64,000 nt of DNA, from the NCBI GenBank assembly GCA_029781035.1, contig JAKOXK010000077.1, forward strand, positions 1 to 64,000, in the 5' to 3' direction. The DNA comes from Armatimonadota bacterium. GTDB taxonomy: Bacteria; Armatimonadota; Fimbriimonadia; Fimbriimonadales; Fimbriimonadaceae. Numbering within the stretch: position 1 is the stretch's first letter; each line of letters begins with the position of its first letter. The notes below the pieces were generated by a model that saw nothing but the letters and a program-made list of their open reading frames with translations, was not told where the DNA came from and made no database searches. The position numbers were made by a program, and so were the translations under genes. Positions 50,139 through 58,626 of the stretch are shown here, piece by piece.

Positions 50139-52772
50139 GTGAGCCCCGACATGCCAGTGAACGGTTCAGTGCCAGGAAGCGCCCTTCGAAAGCGGGGGCG
50201 CCTGAAGGTGTACCTCGGCATGGCCGCTGGAGTCGGCAAGACGTACTCGATGCTCTCCGACGCCAGAGCCGACAAGGCCCGTGGGCTCGACCTTGTCATC
50301 GGCTACCTGGAAGCACATGGTCGAAGCGAGACGGAGGAGATGGCGGAAGGCATAGAGCGCCTGCCCCTCAAGGCGATCGATCATCGAGGAATCAAGATTT
50401 CCGAGTTCGACATCGATGCGGCCCTCGCCCGCAAGCCAGGTCTCATCTTGGTGGACGAACTGGCGCACACCAACGCCCCCGGCAGTCGCCACATGAAGCG
50501 CTGGCAGGACATTGCCGAGCTGCTGGAAGCGGGAACGGACGTGCGCACGACGGTCAACATCCAGCATGTCGAGAGCTTGCGGGACGTCGTCGCCCAGATC
50601 ACCGGCGTCACCGTCCAGGAAACGGTTCCCGACTCATTCTTCGACCTCGCCGACGAAGTCGAGCTGGTGGACGTGCCGCCAGAGGAACTGCACAAACGGT
50701 TGGAAGAGGGAAAGGTCTACATCCCCGAGAAGGTGGATCAGGCCCTCAGCGGCTTCTTCAAGAGGAGCAACCTCCTGGCATTGCGCGAGCTCGCCCTTCG
50801 GCACACCGCAGAGCGCGTGGACGAGGAAATGCGCCGTTCACGCGAACTGCTGGACGTGCACGAGCCGTGGCACGCCAAAGAAAGGATCTTGGTTTGCCTG
50901 GCCCCGAACCGCATGGCCCCGCGAGTCGTGCGGGCCGCCAAGCGCCTTGCCGCCAACCTTCATGCCGAGCTTCTCGCCGTCTCGGTGGAGAGCCCACGCC
51001 AAAGCGGCGCCTCAGCCCGGGCTCGGGCACAACTGGAAGCAGCCATCGCCTTGGCAGAGAGCCTGGGAGCGAAAACGGCCTCTCTCGCAGGCGAGGATAT
51101 AGTGGCCGAGGTCCTCGCCTACGCCCAGTCGCAGAACGTTACTACCATCGTCGTGGGCAAGCCCGTGCGCAAGCGCTGGCGTGAGATCGTCTTCGGGTCG
51201 GTCGTGGACTCGCTCATCCGCACCAGCGGCGAGATCGACGTGCTCGTCATCACCGGGGCCGAGGAGCAAGGCACCGACCTCCTCGTCCGCCGCAAACCGG
51301 AACCTGCCGGTTGGACCAGCTACGTGGCGACGGTCGTGGTCGTGGCGGTCTCCACTGGCATCGGTTTCCTTATGGAGCAGCGCTTCGCCTTGGCGAACAT
51401 CGTCATGGTCTACCTCTTGGGGGTCGCGTATGTTTCGGTGCGCTATGGCCGGCGTGAGTCGTTCTTGGCCGCCCTCGCCAGTGTGGGCCTCTTCGACGTC
51501 TGTTTCGTCTCGCCTCGCGGCACGTTCGCCGTCAGCGACGCGCAGTACCTCGTCACCTTCGGCATCATGCTAGGCGTCGCACTTCTGATCAGTACGCTGA
51601 CCTCTCGGCTCAAGGAGCAGACCAACGCGGCTTCCGTCCGAGAGCGAGAGACGGCGGCTCTCTTCGAACTCAGCCGCCAGCTGGCGTCCTCGCGCACAGG
51701 GGGGGACATGGCCGTTTTGGCGGCCAAGAAGGCCGCCGAAGTGACGGGCGGTGACGCGACTGTGTTCGTGCGCGGTGTATCGGGTTCGTTGGAGTTGGTG
51801 GCGCCGTCCCGGTCAGGCTTCGAGTCGAGCGCCAACGAGGCGGCCGTTGTGCGGTGGGTGGCCGACAACGCCCGGCCTGCGGGCCACGGCACGGACACCC
51901 TGGCGGGCGCAACCGGCAGCTATGCGCCTCTTGTCGGCTCCACGGGTTGTGTCGGTGTTCTGGGCTTGACTCTGCCCGAGTCGGCGCCTCCTGGATCCGG
52001 AAGCCGCCGGATGGTGGAATCGATCGCCAACCAGTTGGCGCTCGCTCTCGACCGCACCCGCTTGGCCCGCGACTCGCACGAGGCCAGCCTGCGTGTGGAG
52101 AGCGAGAAGATGAGGAGCAACCTGCTCAGCAGCGTGTCGCACGACCTGCGCACGCCGCTGGCCTCCATCGAGGGGGCGGCGAGCGGTTTGGCCTCGTTGC
52201 CCGATGCGAGCCCGCGCGCGCGTGACCTCGCCACCACGGTGATCGAAGAGGCCGAGCGCATGAACCGGCTCATCCGGAACCTTCTCGACATGACCCGGTT
52301 CGAAGGCGGTGGTGTGGAACTGGACCTCGACTGGCAATCGCTCGAGGAGCTCGTCGCGTCGGCCCTGTTGCGCACGGAGAAGCTGTTCTTGAACCCGGTC
52401 GCGACCGAGATCCCCGCCGACCTGCCGCTCATGAAGCTGGACGGTGTGCTCGTCGAGCAGGTGTTTGTCAACCTTTTGGAGAACGCGGCCCGTCATGCGG
52501 GGGCCTCGGCGCAAGTGACCATTTCGGCCCGAACCGTCGAGGGGCAGACCGAGGTCATCGTCCGCGACGACGGGCCGGGCCTGCCAGCGGACGGACAGGA
52601 AGCACTTTTTGAGAAGTTCCGCAAGGGCAGCGGGTCTGGCTTTGGGCTCGGGCTCGCGATCTGTCGGGCGGCGATGACCGCCCACGGCGGGGCGATCACA
52701 GCCCACAACCGCCCTGAGGGCGGGGCCGAGTTCGTGCTTCGGTTTCCGGCCGAGCGGCAAGCGGCAGACTAG
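50139..52772 (+). CDS. kdpD: Osmosensitive K+ channel histidine kinase KdpD
   Basis: An 877-residue sensor kinase. Order of parts: N-terminal KdpD domain with the P-loop-like LGMAAGVGKTYSMLSDA and LVDELAHTNAPGSRHMKRWQD; a USP domain (RILVCLAPNRMAPRVVRAAKRLAANLHAELLAVSV); four membrane segments; a GAF-like region; HisKA with His668 in SVSHDLRTPLAS; and HATPase_c with NLLENAARHAG, DDGPGLP and GFGLGLAICRAAM. GTG 50139 is the start, with GGAAG 12-16 nt upstream. Its partner KdpE is encoded 7 kb upstream before the pump genes, an unusual split order. Confidence 0.95.
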   Translation: MSPDMPVNGSVPGSALRKRGRLKVYLGMAAGVGKTYSMLSDARADKARGLDLVIGYLEAHGRSETEEMAEGIERLPLKAIDHRGIKISEFDIDAALARKPGLILVDELAHTNAPGSRHMKRWQDIAELLEAGTDVRTTVNIQHVESLRDVVAQITGVTVQETVPDSFFDLADEVELVDVPPEELHKRLEEGKVYIPEKVDQALSGFFKRSNLLALRELALRHTAERVDEEMRRSRELLDVHEPWHAKERILVCLAPNRMAPRVVRAAKRLAANLHAELLAVSVESPRQSGASARARAQLEAAIALAESLGAKTASLAGEDIVAEVLAYAQSQNVTTIVVGKPVRKRWREIVFGSVVDSLIRTSGEIDVLVITGAEEQGTDLLVRRKPEPAGWTSYVATVVVVAVSTGIGFLMEQRFALANIVMVYLLGVAYVSVRYGRRESFLAALASVGLFDVCFVSPRGTFAVSDAQYLVTFGIMLGVALLISTLTSRLKEQTNAASVRERETAALFELSRQLASSRTGGDMAVLAAKKAAEVTGGDATVFVRGVSGSLELVAPSRSGFESSANEAAVVRWVADNARPAGHGTDTLAGATGSYAPLVGSTGCVGVLGLTLPESAPPGSGSRRMVESIANQLALALDRTRLARDSHEASLRVESEKMRSNLLSSVSHDLRTPLASIEGAASGLASLPDASPRARDLATTVIEEAERMNRLIRNLLDMTRFEGGGVELDLDWQSLEELVASALLRTEKLFLNPVATEIPADLPLMKLDGVLVEQVFVNLLENAARHAGASAQVTISARTVEGQTEVIVRDDGPGLPADGQEALFEKFRKGSGSGFGLGLAICRAAMTAHGGAITAHNRPEGGAEFVLRFPAERQAAD

Positions 52773-52870
52773 CCGCCGCCGCTCCTGCGGTGCCTCCTGG
52801 ACAAGGTCTTTTTGCCACGTCGCTCCACGGGCTGGCCCTTTGTGGCGTAGAAAGGGAAGAGGGTAGAGGG

Positions 52871-53269
52871 TTGAAGGCTGTCTATGCATGCTTAGGCATG
52901 GTTGCCGGAGGGCCGCTCGCGCTGTGGCTCGGATCGGGCCTTGTCTTCTTCACGAGCGGAGCCATGATCCGCATTCCGGCGAACCATCCGGTGAATCTGG
53001 TGGGTCAGTGGCAAGTGTTAGGCTGCTCCTATGGCCGAACGATGATTCTCTCTCCGGCAGGCAGGGGCCGGTGGTGGTTCGAGAACGCCCCTCGCCCGAG
53101 CCTCGTGTGGGGTACCTCCGGCGGCGTGTTCTACGAAAAGCACGTGGCGACGGACTGTTGGGGGCATGACCGGTTCGCGTACAAACTGAGTGAGGACGGG
53201 CAAGTCCTGACCCTCACCAGCCTCGATTCCCCAGAGTGGGGGCAAAAGGTCTTCCAACGAGTGCGTTGA
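52871..53269 (+). CDS. Small membrane-anchored or secreted protein, unknown
   Basis: I start it at TTG 52871 (AGAGGG upstream), 132 residues; the longer ORF start (52790) lies close to the kdpD stop and adds an unlikely stretch. One N-terminal hydrophobic segment (LGMVAGGPLALWLGSGLVFFTSG), then VNLVGQWQVLGCSYGRTMILSPAGRGRWWFEN and a C-terminal YKLSEDGQVLTLTSLDS, like the beta-strand pattern of small lipocalin-type domains. Two or three Cys could form a disulfide. The function is unknown. It converges on the BamE-like gene. Confidence 0.6.
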   Translation: MKAVYACLGMVAGGPLALWLGSGLVFFTSGAMIRIPANHPVNLVGQWQVLGCSYGRTMILSPAGRGRWWFENAPRPSLVWGTSGGVFYEKHVATDCWGHDRFAYKLSEDGQVLTLTSLDSPEWGQKVFQRVR

Positions 53270-53340
53270 CGCGCACCAACCAGATGGTGAGGGCCGGTGC
53301 CGGTAGAGACGACTGGACAGACCAAGGCACGTGGGTGGGG

Positions 53341-53772
53341 TCAGCTCTGCCAAGCCCAAAAGTAGGAGACGTGCCCTGTGGCGTCATATTCCACCGAAGG
53401 GATGTCGCCATCCATGCGAAAGCCGCTCCAGGAACCGAGTTCATAGTTCCATGTGCGCTGCGTGGCATCGGTTGAGTCGGGCCTCCCCAGCAGTTGCCTG
53501 ACCTCCTGTTCCGACATGCCCTGGCGCAAGTGGTGAAGGAGAAGATCCTGCAACATCATCCCGCGAGCCATTGCGGGTAGTTTGGGATCATCGCCTGGGG
53601 CCAGGGATTTCGTGACCCAGGCATCATGGTCGGAGCGGAGTTCGTCGAATGGCGAGTCCCAGCCGAGAGTGAGCTTGTTCCGCTGGTAGTACGGCAGTGA
53701 GCGGTACCCGAAGAAAGCTCCCGCGCCCACCGTGACTGCCACCAAGGCGCCTATCCAGCAACCCTTGCGCAC
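53341..53772 (-). CDS. Membrane-anchored SmpA/BamE-like small protein
   Basis: A 143-residue protein with GTG start, one N-terminal membrane anchor (IGALVAVTVGAGAFFGY) and the motif LRQGMSEQEVRQLLGRPD, which is the SmpA/OmlA (BamE-like) signature; WNYEL, and later YDATGHVSYFWAW, follow as in that fold. BamE-type domains assist outer-membrane assembly, but many single-domain relatives have unknown roles. A TATAAT box lies only 5 nt before the GTG, so the mRNA is probably leaderless. Confidence 0.72.
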   Translation of the reverse strand: MRKGCWIGALVAVTVGAGAFFGYRSLPYYQRNKLTLGWDSPFDELRSDHDAWVTKSLAPGDDPKLPAMARGMMLQDLLLHHLRQGMSEQEVRQLLGRPDSTDATQRTWNYELGSWSGFRMDGDIPSVEYDATGHVSYFWAWQS

Positions 53773-54144
53773 GCATCATTATAGGTCCGGGTTCATTCCG
53801 GCAGACGTCGCCCGACGGACGGCCGCCCCTAGGGATTCCTGTTGCCGCGCACGACCCCTTGCACACCAGGGATCGTCGCATTCGAACCATCATCATGGCC
53901 GCAGCCCGCCGCTGCCACCCGACCGGGAGGTGCGCCTTGGTCTGGCCACCCGCCGGGCGCAGATTGGAGCGCAGGCACAGGCTCACTCTCCGGGCTAAAA
54001 CCATGGAGAGATGGCTTCGCTTTCGGCCAAGACTCGACTCGTGGCTGCACGGAGTTCCTTGTTGGGTGACTGTTTGACCGGTCCCCATTTCGTGACCGCC
54101 CTAGCTCCGTAGTCCGTAGTCCCCAAACCCCCAACACACGAACG
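53773..54144. other. 372-bp region without a convincing gene
   Basis: Between the BamE-like gene and miaB. It holds the TATAAT box at 53778-53783 (reverse strand) and, near the miaB end, a short tandem GTAGTCC-GTAGTCC. Several overlapping ORFs of 70-120 codons exist on both strands, but they have no signal peptide, domain or ribosome site. I see no stable terminator or RNA fold. Confidence 0.6.
53778..53783 (-). promoter_or_regulatory. Consensus -10 box for leaderless BamE-like gene
   Basis: TATAAT on the reverse strand, spacer GATGC (5 nt) to the GTG start. It is a perfect -10 hexamer in G+C-rich surroundings. Confidence 0.55.
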
Positions 54145-55527
54145 TCAAACGGTGCCGACGAGGCCCCAGAGGTGGGGTTCGGTGGCGCGGACGGTGACAA
54201 GCGAGCCCTTGAGGCCAGAGTCGCCGGGGAAATGGAGCATGCGGAAGCAGCGCGAATAGCCCTGGAGCAGCGAGGGGTTCTTGGGGGTGGGGCCCTCGAC
54301 CAATACCTCGAACTCCTGCCCTACCAGCGCCTCGTTCTTCTCGAGCTGGATGCGGTGCTGAGTCTCGATGAGCTTTTCCAGCCGGAGGCCGGAGACGCGG
54401 GTGGCGACCTGTGTCATCTCGGCGGCGGGGGTACCGGGGCGCGGGGAGTAGCGGAACATGAAGGCGCCGTCGAAGCGGAAGCGCTCCATCGCCGCGAGGG
54501 TGGCTTGGAACTCGCTGTCGGTCTCGCCGGGAAAGCCGACGATGATGTCGGTCGTGAGGCCGATCCAGGGCACGGCCTCGCGGAGCCCATTGACGATCTG
54601 GGCGAAGGATTCGACAGTGTAGACCCGCTTCATGCGGGAAAGGAGCCCGTCGTCGCCGGCCTGGAGCGGCATGTGGCAGTGCTCCATGACTTGGGGGACG
54701 TCGCGGATGGCCTCGATCAGGTCGTCCTTGAAGTCGCGCGGGTAGGGCGAGGTGTAGCGCAGGCGCTCGATGCCTGGGACGCCCGCGAGCAGGCGCAAGA
54801 GCTGCGAGAACGGTACGCGTCCTTCGGCGAGGTTTTTGCCGTAAGAGTTGACTGTTTGCCCGAGGAGCGTGACCTCCTTCGTGCCCAGTTCGGCGAGGCG
54901 GCGCACCTCCTCGACGATGTGCTCCGTCGGGCGGGAGCGCTCGCGGCCGCGGGTGGTGGGGACGATGCAGAAGGTGCAGAATTTGTCGCATCCGTACTGG
55001 ATCGGCACAAACGCTTTGAGTTTGCCGCCCCGCTCGACATGACGCTGCGGAACCTCGGTGACGACTGCGCCCTTGCGCTCGGGTAGCTCCATGCGCTTGA
55101 TAAAGCGACGTTTTTGCAGCACTTCCTCGACCAATCCTGGGATCGAGGCCACTTGGGCCGTGCCCACCACGAAATCGACGTGGGGGTTGCGGCGCTTGAT
55201 CTCGTCGGCGCGGAGCTGGGCCATGCATCCTGCCACGCCGATGACCATGTCGGGGCGGGCGGCCTTGAAGGGGCGGAGCTCGCCGAGGAAGGAGAAGGCC
55301 TTGTCCTCCGGCTTCTTGCGGACGGAGCAGGTGTTGAGGAGCACGACGTGCGCTTCGAACGGCGAGGACGCTTTGACAAAGCCTAAAGACTGCAGATAGA
55401 GGCCCATCTGCTCGCTGTCTTCTTCGTTCATCTGGCACCCCCAGGTTTGCACGAAGTAGGTGCCTCGAACGGTCTTGGTGCCGCTCAAGTTGGGGAGAGA
55501 ACCGGGGCGCAAAAGGGACGAGGCCAT
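54145..55527 (-). CDS. miaB: tRNA-2-methylthio-N6-dimethylallyladenosine synthase
   Basis: Radical-SAM enzyme that adds a methylthio group to the modified A37 of tRNAs. The 460 residues have the N-terminal cluster ligands in WGCQMN, NTCSVRKKPEDKA and GVAGCMAQ, the radical-SAM CxxxCxxC in QYGCDKFCTFCIVPTTRGRERSR, GFPGETDSEF, and a C-terminal TRAM domain (VLVEGPTPKNPSLLQGYSR). Complete and ordinary in length. The stretch is visibly richer in G+C than its neighbours, which creates a long spurious ORF in another frame. It is divergent from the VKOR gene with 70 bp between the starts. Confidence 0.95.
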   Translation of the reverse strand: MASSLLRPGSLPNLSGTKTVRGTYFVQTWGCQMNEEDSEQMGLYLQSLGFVKASSPFEAHVVLLNTCSVRKKPEDKAFSFLGELRPFKAARPDMVIGVAGCMAQLRADEIKRRNPHVDFVVGTAQVASIPGLVEEVLQKRRFIKRMELPERKGAVVTEVPQRHVERGGKLKAFVPIQYGCDKFCTFCIVPTTRGRERSRPTEHIVEEVRRLAELGTKEVTLLGQTVNSYGKNLAEGRVPFSQLLRLLAGVPGIERLRYTSPYPRDFKDDLIEAIRDVPQVMEHCHMPLQAGDDGLLSRMKRVYTVESFAQIVNGLREAVPWIGLTTDIIVGFPGETDSEFQATLAAMERFRFDGAFMFRYSPRPGTPAAEMTQVATRVSGLRLEKLIETQHRIQLEKNEALVGQEFEVLVEGPTPKNPSLLQGYSRCFRMLHFPGDSGLKGSLVTVRATEPHLWGLVGTV

Positions 55528-55585
55528 TCCGCTCGGAACTGTGAGGATACCTGCCTGGTTCCAATTGGACGTGCCTCAGCCCATC

Positions 55586-55591
55586 TATAAT
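55586..55591 (+). promoter_or_regulatory. Consensus -10 box for leaderless VKOR-DsbA gene
   Basis: Perfect TATAAT with a 6-nt spacer (GCCGGA) to the GTG at 55598. A TTGGAC lies 15 bp further upstream as a poor -35. Confidence 0.55.
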
Positions 55592-55597
55592 GCCGGA

Positions 55598-56764
55598 GTG
55601 AGCGTTGCAGCCGAACCTGCGAAGAGCCCCGCAGTGAAGTCGATGGCTCCGGTCGTGAACCGCATGGCCGGCCTCCTGGCCTGGGCCGGGGTCTTTGTCG
55701 CTGGCGCCTTGACCTACTCCCACATCGCGGACAAGTCGATGCCCTGTGGTCCGAGCCACGGGTGCGACACCGTTGCCACCAGCGCCTACTCGACTGTCTT
55801 GGGAGTCCCCGTCGCACTGATCGGACTGATCGGTTACCTGATCTTGGCCGGCCTCTCGGCGGCACGCCCGGTGATGGGCAAGTCCAAGTGGCGGCTCCTG
55901 ACAAACCTCAGCTTGGGTGGCGCTGTGTTCGGGTTCCTGGCAAGCATCTACTTCGTGTACACGTCGCTGGCCGTGATCAAGGCCACCTGCGAGTGGTGCA
56001 TGGCCTCGGCGGCCATCATGTTGGTCACGTTGATCGTGACGATCTGGCTGTGGTCGTTGGAGGATCCCGAACCGGTCGCGACCCGAGCCGACGCCGTGCT
56101 CCAGGGGTCGTCCTTGATCCTTGTGCTGGGTGCGATGGGCGGGTTCGTGAAGTCGATGGACAATGCGGCTGAGCGGGGTATGCCTCCCATTGCGCCGGGA
56201 CTGACGCTCCAAGAGCTGTTGCCAGACAAAGCGAAGATGCGGGGCAACGACGATGCGCCGGTGACCGTGGTGGAGTTCGCCGACTTCAATTGCCCGGCCT
56301 GCCGGAGTTCCGCAAAGGAAATGTCTAAGCTTTTTGAGGAAGGACATGGTCGGATTCGGTGGGCGTTCCGAAACCTGCCCTTGGTCAACCTCAAGGGCCA
56401 CGAGACGAGCATGCACGCCGCGACGTTGTCGGAGCTGGCGGCGGAGAAGGGCAAGTTCTGGACGTTCTTCGAAGCAGCCTACAAGCCTGAAAACACCGAG
56501 CGGGTCAAGTCCATCGACGGACTCAAGCAGATCGCGGTCGAGTGCGGCCTGAAGATCGACGACGTTGTGGCTGCGTTGCAGCCAGACTCCGAGGCGGCCA
56601 AGAGCGTCTTGCGTGACGACGACCTGTCGCTGAAACTCGGTGTCCTCTCGACTCCCGCTTACATCGTTGTGGCCAACGGCGTCGATCCGCGCGCGGTTTC
56701 GGCGAAGCGCTTGCCCGACGTGTTGCACGGTGATCCGTACAAGAACCTGATCTGGGGGCAGTAG
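55598..56764 (+). CDS. Vitamin K epoxide reductase/DsbA-like fusion protein
   Basis: Start at GTG 55598, 388 residues. The N-terminal half is a VKOR domain with four to five membrane helices: loop cysteines in [29 protein letters not shown] and the active-site CEWC in [15 protein letters not shown]. The C-terminal half is a thioredoxin-fold DsbA domain ([21 protein letters not shown]) with CPAC, ending in a cis-Pro segment VLSTPAYIV. Such fusions make disulfide bonds in the periplasm with quinone as electron acceptor, replacing DsbB plus DsbA. It is followed 7 bp later by mnmA. Confidence 0.92.
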   Translation: MSVAAEPAKSPAVKSMAPVVNRMAGLLAWAGVFVAGALTYSHIADKSMPCGPSHGCDTVATSAYSTVLGVPVALIGLIGYLILAGLSAARPVMGKSKWRLLTNLSLGGAVFGFLASIYFVYTSLAVIKATCEWCMASAAIMLVTLIVTIWLWSLEDPEPVATRADAVLQGSSLILVLGAMGGFVKSMDNAAERGMPPIAPGLTLQELLPDKAKMRGNDDAPVTVVEFADFNCPACRSSAKEMSKLFEEGHGRIRWAFRNLPLVNLKGHETSMHAATLSELAAEKGKFWTFFEAAYKPENTERVKSIDGLKQIAVECGLKIDDVVAALQPDSEAAKSVLRDDDLSLKLGVLSTPAYIVVANGVDPRAVSAKRLPDVLHGDPYKNLIWGQ

Positions 56765-56771
56765 TCGAGAC

Positions 56772-57848
56772 TTGCGGAAGACGGTCTGTGTGGCGATGTC
56801 GGGCGGTGTTGACAGCGCGGTCGTCGCTGCCATTCTCAAGCGGCGTGGCCATGACGTCGTCGGTGTGACGATGCAGATCTGGCAGGAGAGCCAGCGCGAC
56901 CCCCGACACTCGGGCTGTTGTTCGCTTGGAGCGGTCGAGGACGCCCGTCGCTGTGCGGCACGCCTGGGGATCCCACATTACGTCGTCAACTTCAAGGACG
57001 CCTTTCGACAGACCGTCATCGACGAGTTCATTGACGAATATGCCCGCGGCAGGACGCCGAACCCCTGTGTGACCTGCAACAAAAAGGTGAAGTTCGAAGC
57101 CTTGCTCGAAAAGGCCTCTGAACTGGGATGCGACTACTTGGCGACCGGGCACTACGCGCGGGTCCGAAGGCGGGGCGGACAGTTCCACCTGCTCCGGGCC
57201 CAGGGTGGACACAAGGATCAGAGCTACGTGCTTTACATGCTCAGTCAAGAACAACTGGCGCGGGTGTGGTTTCCGCTCGGCGATCTTGGCGACAAGGCTG
57301 AGACCCGGCGGATCGCCCGCGAAATGGGCCTCCCGGTGGCGGACAAGCCCGACAGCCAGGAAGTCTGTTTCGTGAGCGAGGCTGGCGGCTATCGAGAGTT
57401 CCTCCGGCGGGTGCGTCCCGAAGCCTTCAAGCCGGGCGATGTTGTGGACAGCACCGGACGGACGATTGGACACCATGGCGGGGTGGCCGACTTCACGGTG
57501 GGGCAAAGGCGCGGTGTCGGTGTGGCCGTAGGGACTCCGCTGTACGTGCTGGGTGTCGAACCGGACTCAGGCCGGGTCACCGTCGGATCTGACGAGGAGT
57601 TGCTCAAGACGGTCGTGCACCTCGAAGACGTTGTATGGCACGATGGACTGGGCGGCGCAAGTGCCATCGAGGGGCTGCCGGTGATGGCGAAAATCCGCTA
57701 CAACATGGAGGCTAGGCGCGCCGTCCTCTGGGGGGGAAGGGAACCCCGATTGGTGTTCGCGGATCCCGTGCGGGCCGTGACGCCCGGTCAGGTCGCTGTC
57801 GCTTACCGAGGGGAAACGGTGATGGCGGGCGGAAAGATCGCCCGCTGA
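56772..57848 (+). CDS. mnmA: tRNA-specific 2-thiouridylase MnmA
   Basis: Thiolates U34 of tRNAs for Lys, Glu and Gln. Start codon TTG at 56772. The 358 residues have the PP-loop [16 protein letters not shown], the catalytic Cys in [44 protein letters not shown] and the second catalytic Cys in PDSQEVCFV, followed by a C-terminal beta-barrel. Complete. With miaB and queG it belongs to a local group of tRNA modification genes. Confidence 0.95.
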   Translation: MRKTVCVAMSGGVDSAVVAAILKRRGHDVVGVTMQIWQESQRDPRHSGCCSLGAVEDARRCAARLGIPHYVVNFKDAFRQTVIDEFIDEYARGRTPNPCVTCNKKVKFEALLEKASELGCDYLATGHYARVRRRGGQFHLLRAQGGHKDQSYVLYMLSQEQLARVWFPLGDLGDKAETRRIAREMGLPVADKPDSQEVCFVSEAGGYREFLRRVRPEAFKPGDVVDSTGRTIGHHGGVADFTVGQRRGVGVAVGTPLYVLGVEPDSGRVTVGSDEELLKTVVHLEDVVWHDGLGGASAIEGLPVMAKIRYNMEARRAVLWGGREPRLVFADPVRAVTPGQVAVAYRGETVMAGGKIAR

Positions 57849-57942
57849 GTAGGGCTAAGGCTCTGCCCGATCCCAAAGGTGGGCCTACGATTGCCTTGAA
57901 GCGACGCCGGACCGCTGCGCCCCGGTACAATTGACGCCGCAG

Positions 57943-58296
57943 ATGGAGTTCCTCCTTATCCTGGAGATCCTGCTCTTGGCAGGTGCAGCGATTGGGGTCT
58001 TCGCAATGTTGCACATTGTGAAGGGGCTCCGGACGACCGTGCGGCAACTCGAGGGCAAGGTGGACAAACTCCAGACGGACTTGGCCCGCCAGGAAGCGAA
58101 CCTCGAAGCCGTTCGGGCCGTTATACAAAGTAAGCCGACGGATCCGTTCATGACGGTCTTGGAAACGGTGGAGCGCTACCGCTCGCGCGGTGTCGCGGCT
58201 GCCGTCGCCTTGGTCGGGGTGCGGTTCGTCCGGTCATACTTGGGTCGGAGGGCACGTCAGAAGGCGTTGCCACTGTTGGATAAGAGTACGGAGTGA
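57943..58296 (+). CDS. Small membrane protein, DUF948-like
   Basis: ATG 57943 gives 117 residues: one N-terminal membrane helix (FLLILEILLLAGAAIGVFAML) and a coiled-coil (LRTTVRQLEGKVDKLQTDLARQEANLEAV), then a second weak hydrophobic stretch (GVAAAVALVGVRFV). This is like the DUF948 proteins often encoded just before YtxH genes, as here (4 bp to the next gene). Probably a membrane-bound structural or stress protein. A TACAAT lies 11 nt before the ATG. Confidence 0.75.
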   Translation: MEFLLILEILLLAGAAIGVFAMLHIVKGLRTTVRQLEGKVDKLQTDLARQEANLEAVRAVIQSKPTDPFMTVLETVERYRSRGVAAAVALVGVRFVRSYLGRRARQKALPLLDKSTE

Positions 58297-58300
58297 ACGA

Positions 58301-58531
58301 ATGAACAATAACGACGACAAGAACGCATTGGTGTACCTGTTGGCGGGTTTTGGGCTCGGTGCTTTGGTCGGCGCACTTGCTGGCCTGCTCTTTGCCCCCA
58401 AAGCAGGCAATGAGATGCGAGAAGACCTCGGCGGCAGGTTGAAAGACCTGAAGGGCAAGACTGAGGATTGGATCGCCGAGCAAAGGGCCAAGCGGGTCAG
58501 CGTGAAGAACCCGGAAGAAGTCGGCGCCTGA
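58301..58531 (+). CDS. YtxH-domain protein
   Basis: ATG 58301, 76 residues. The membrane segment LVYLLAGFGLGALVGALAGLLFAPKAG with the motif LLFAPKAGNEMREDL is the YtxH signature (GxxxG-rich helix, then APxxGxExR), followed by a short charged tail. These are stress-related membrane proteins of unknown mechanism. It forms a pair with the DUF948-like gene before it. A strong hairpin follows the stop after about 20 bp. Confidence 0.85.
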   Translation: MNNNDDKNALVYLLAGFGLGALVGALAGLLFAPKAGNEMREDLGGRLKDLKGKTEDWIAEQRAKRVSVKNPEEVGA

Positions 58532-58553
58532 CGGCGCAGCCCCATCGGAACTG

Positions 58554-58586
58554 AACAGGGCCCGATCCACAGATCCGGGCCCTGTT
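58554..58586 (+). terminator. Strong hairpin after the ytxH-type gene
   Basis: AACAGGGCCCG and CGGGCCCTGTT form a perfect 11-bp stem, extended inside by ATC/GAT with a bulged C around a CACA loop. Only two Ts follow the stem, so it is not a classic intrinsic terminator, but the placement before the AI-2E gene fits a transcript end. Confidence 0.6.
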
Positions 58587-58626
58587 GCCGTCTGTGGCTC
58601 TAGGGCCGACGGTGACGGGGCGGGGT

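Noticed and set aside
51813-52889. 358-codon ORF antisense to kdpD
   Set aside because: Shadow of the conserved kinase domain; no domain or start signal.
53829-54200. Overlapping short ORFs in the 53773-54144 gap
   Set aside because: Several frames of 70-120 codons on both strands, none with a signal peptide, domain, ribosome site or sensible codon use.
54101-56839. 912-codon ORF on the minus strand
   Set aside because: It runs out of frame through miaB and antisense to the VKOR-DsbA gene and the start of mnmA. The protein is Arg/Pro/Ala-rich without domains; it results from high G+C.
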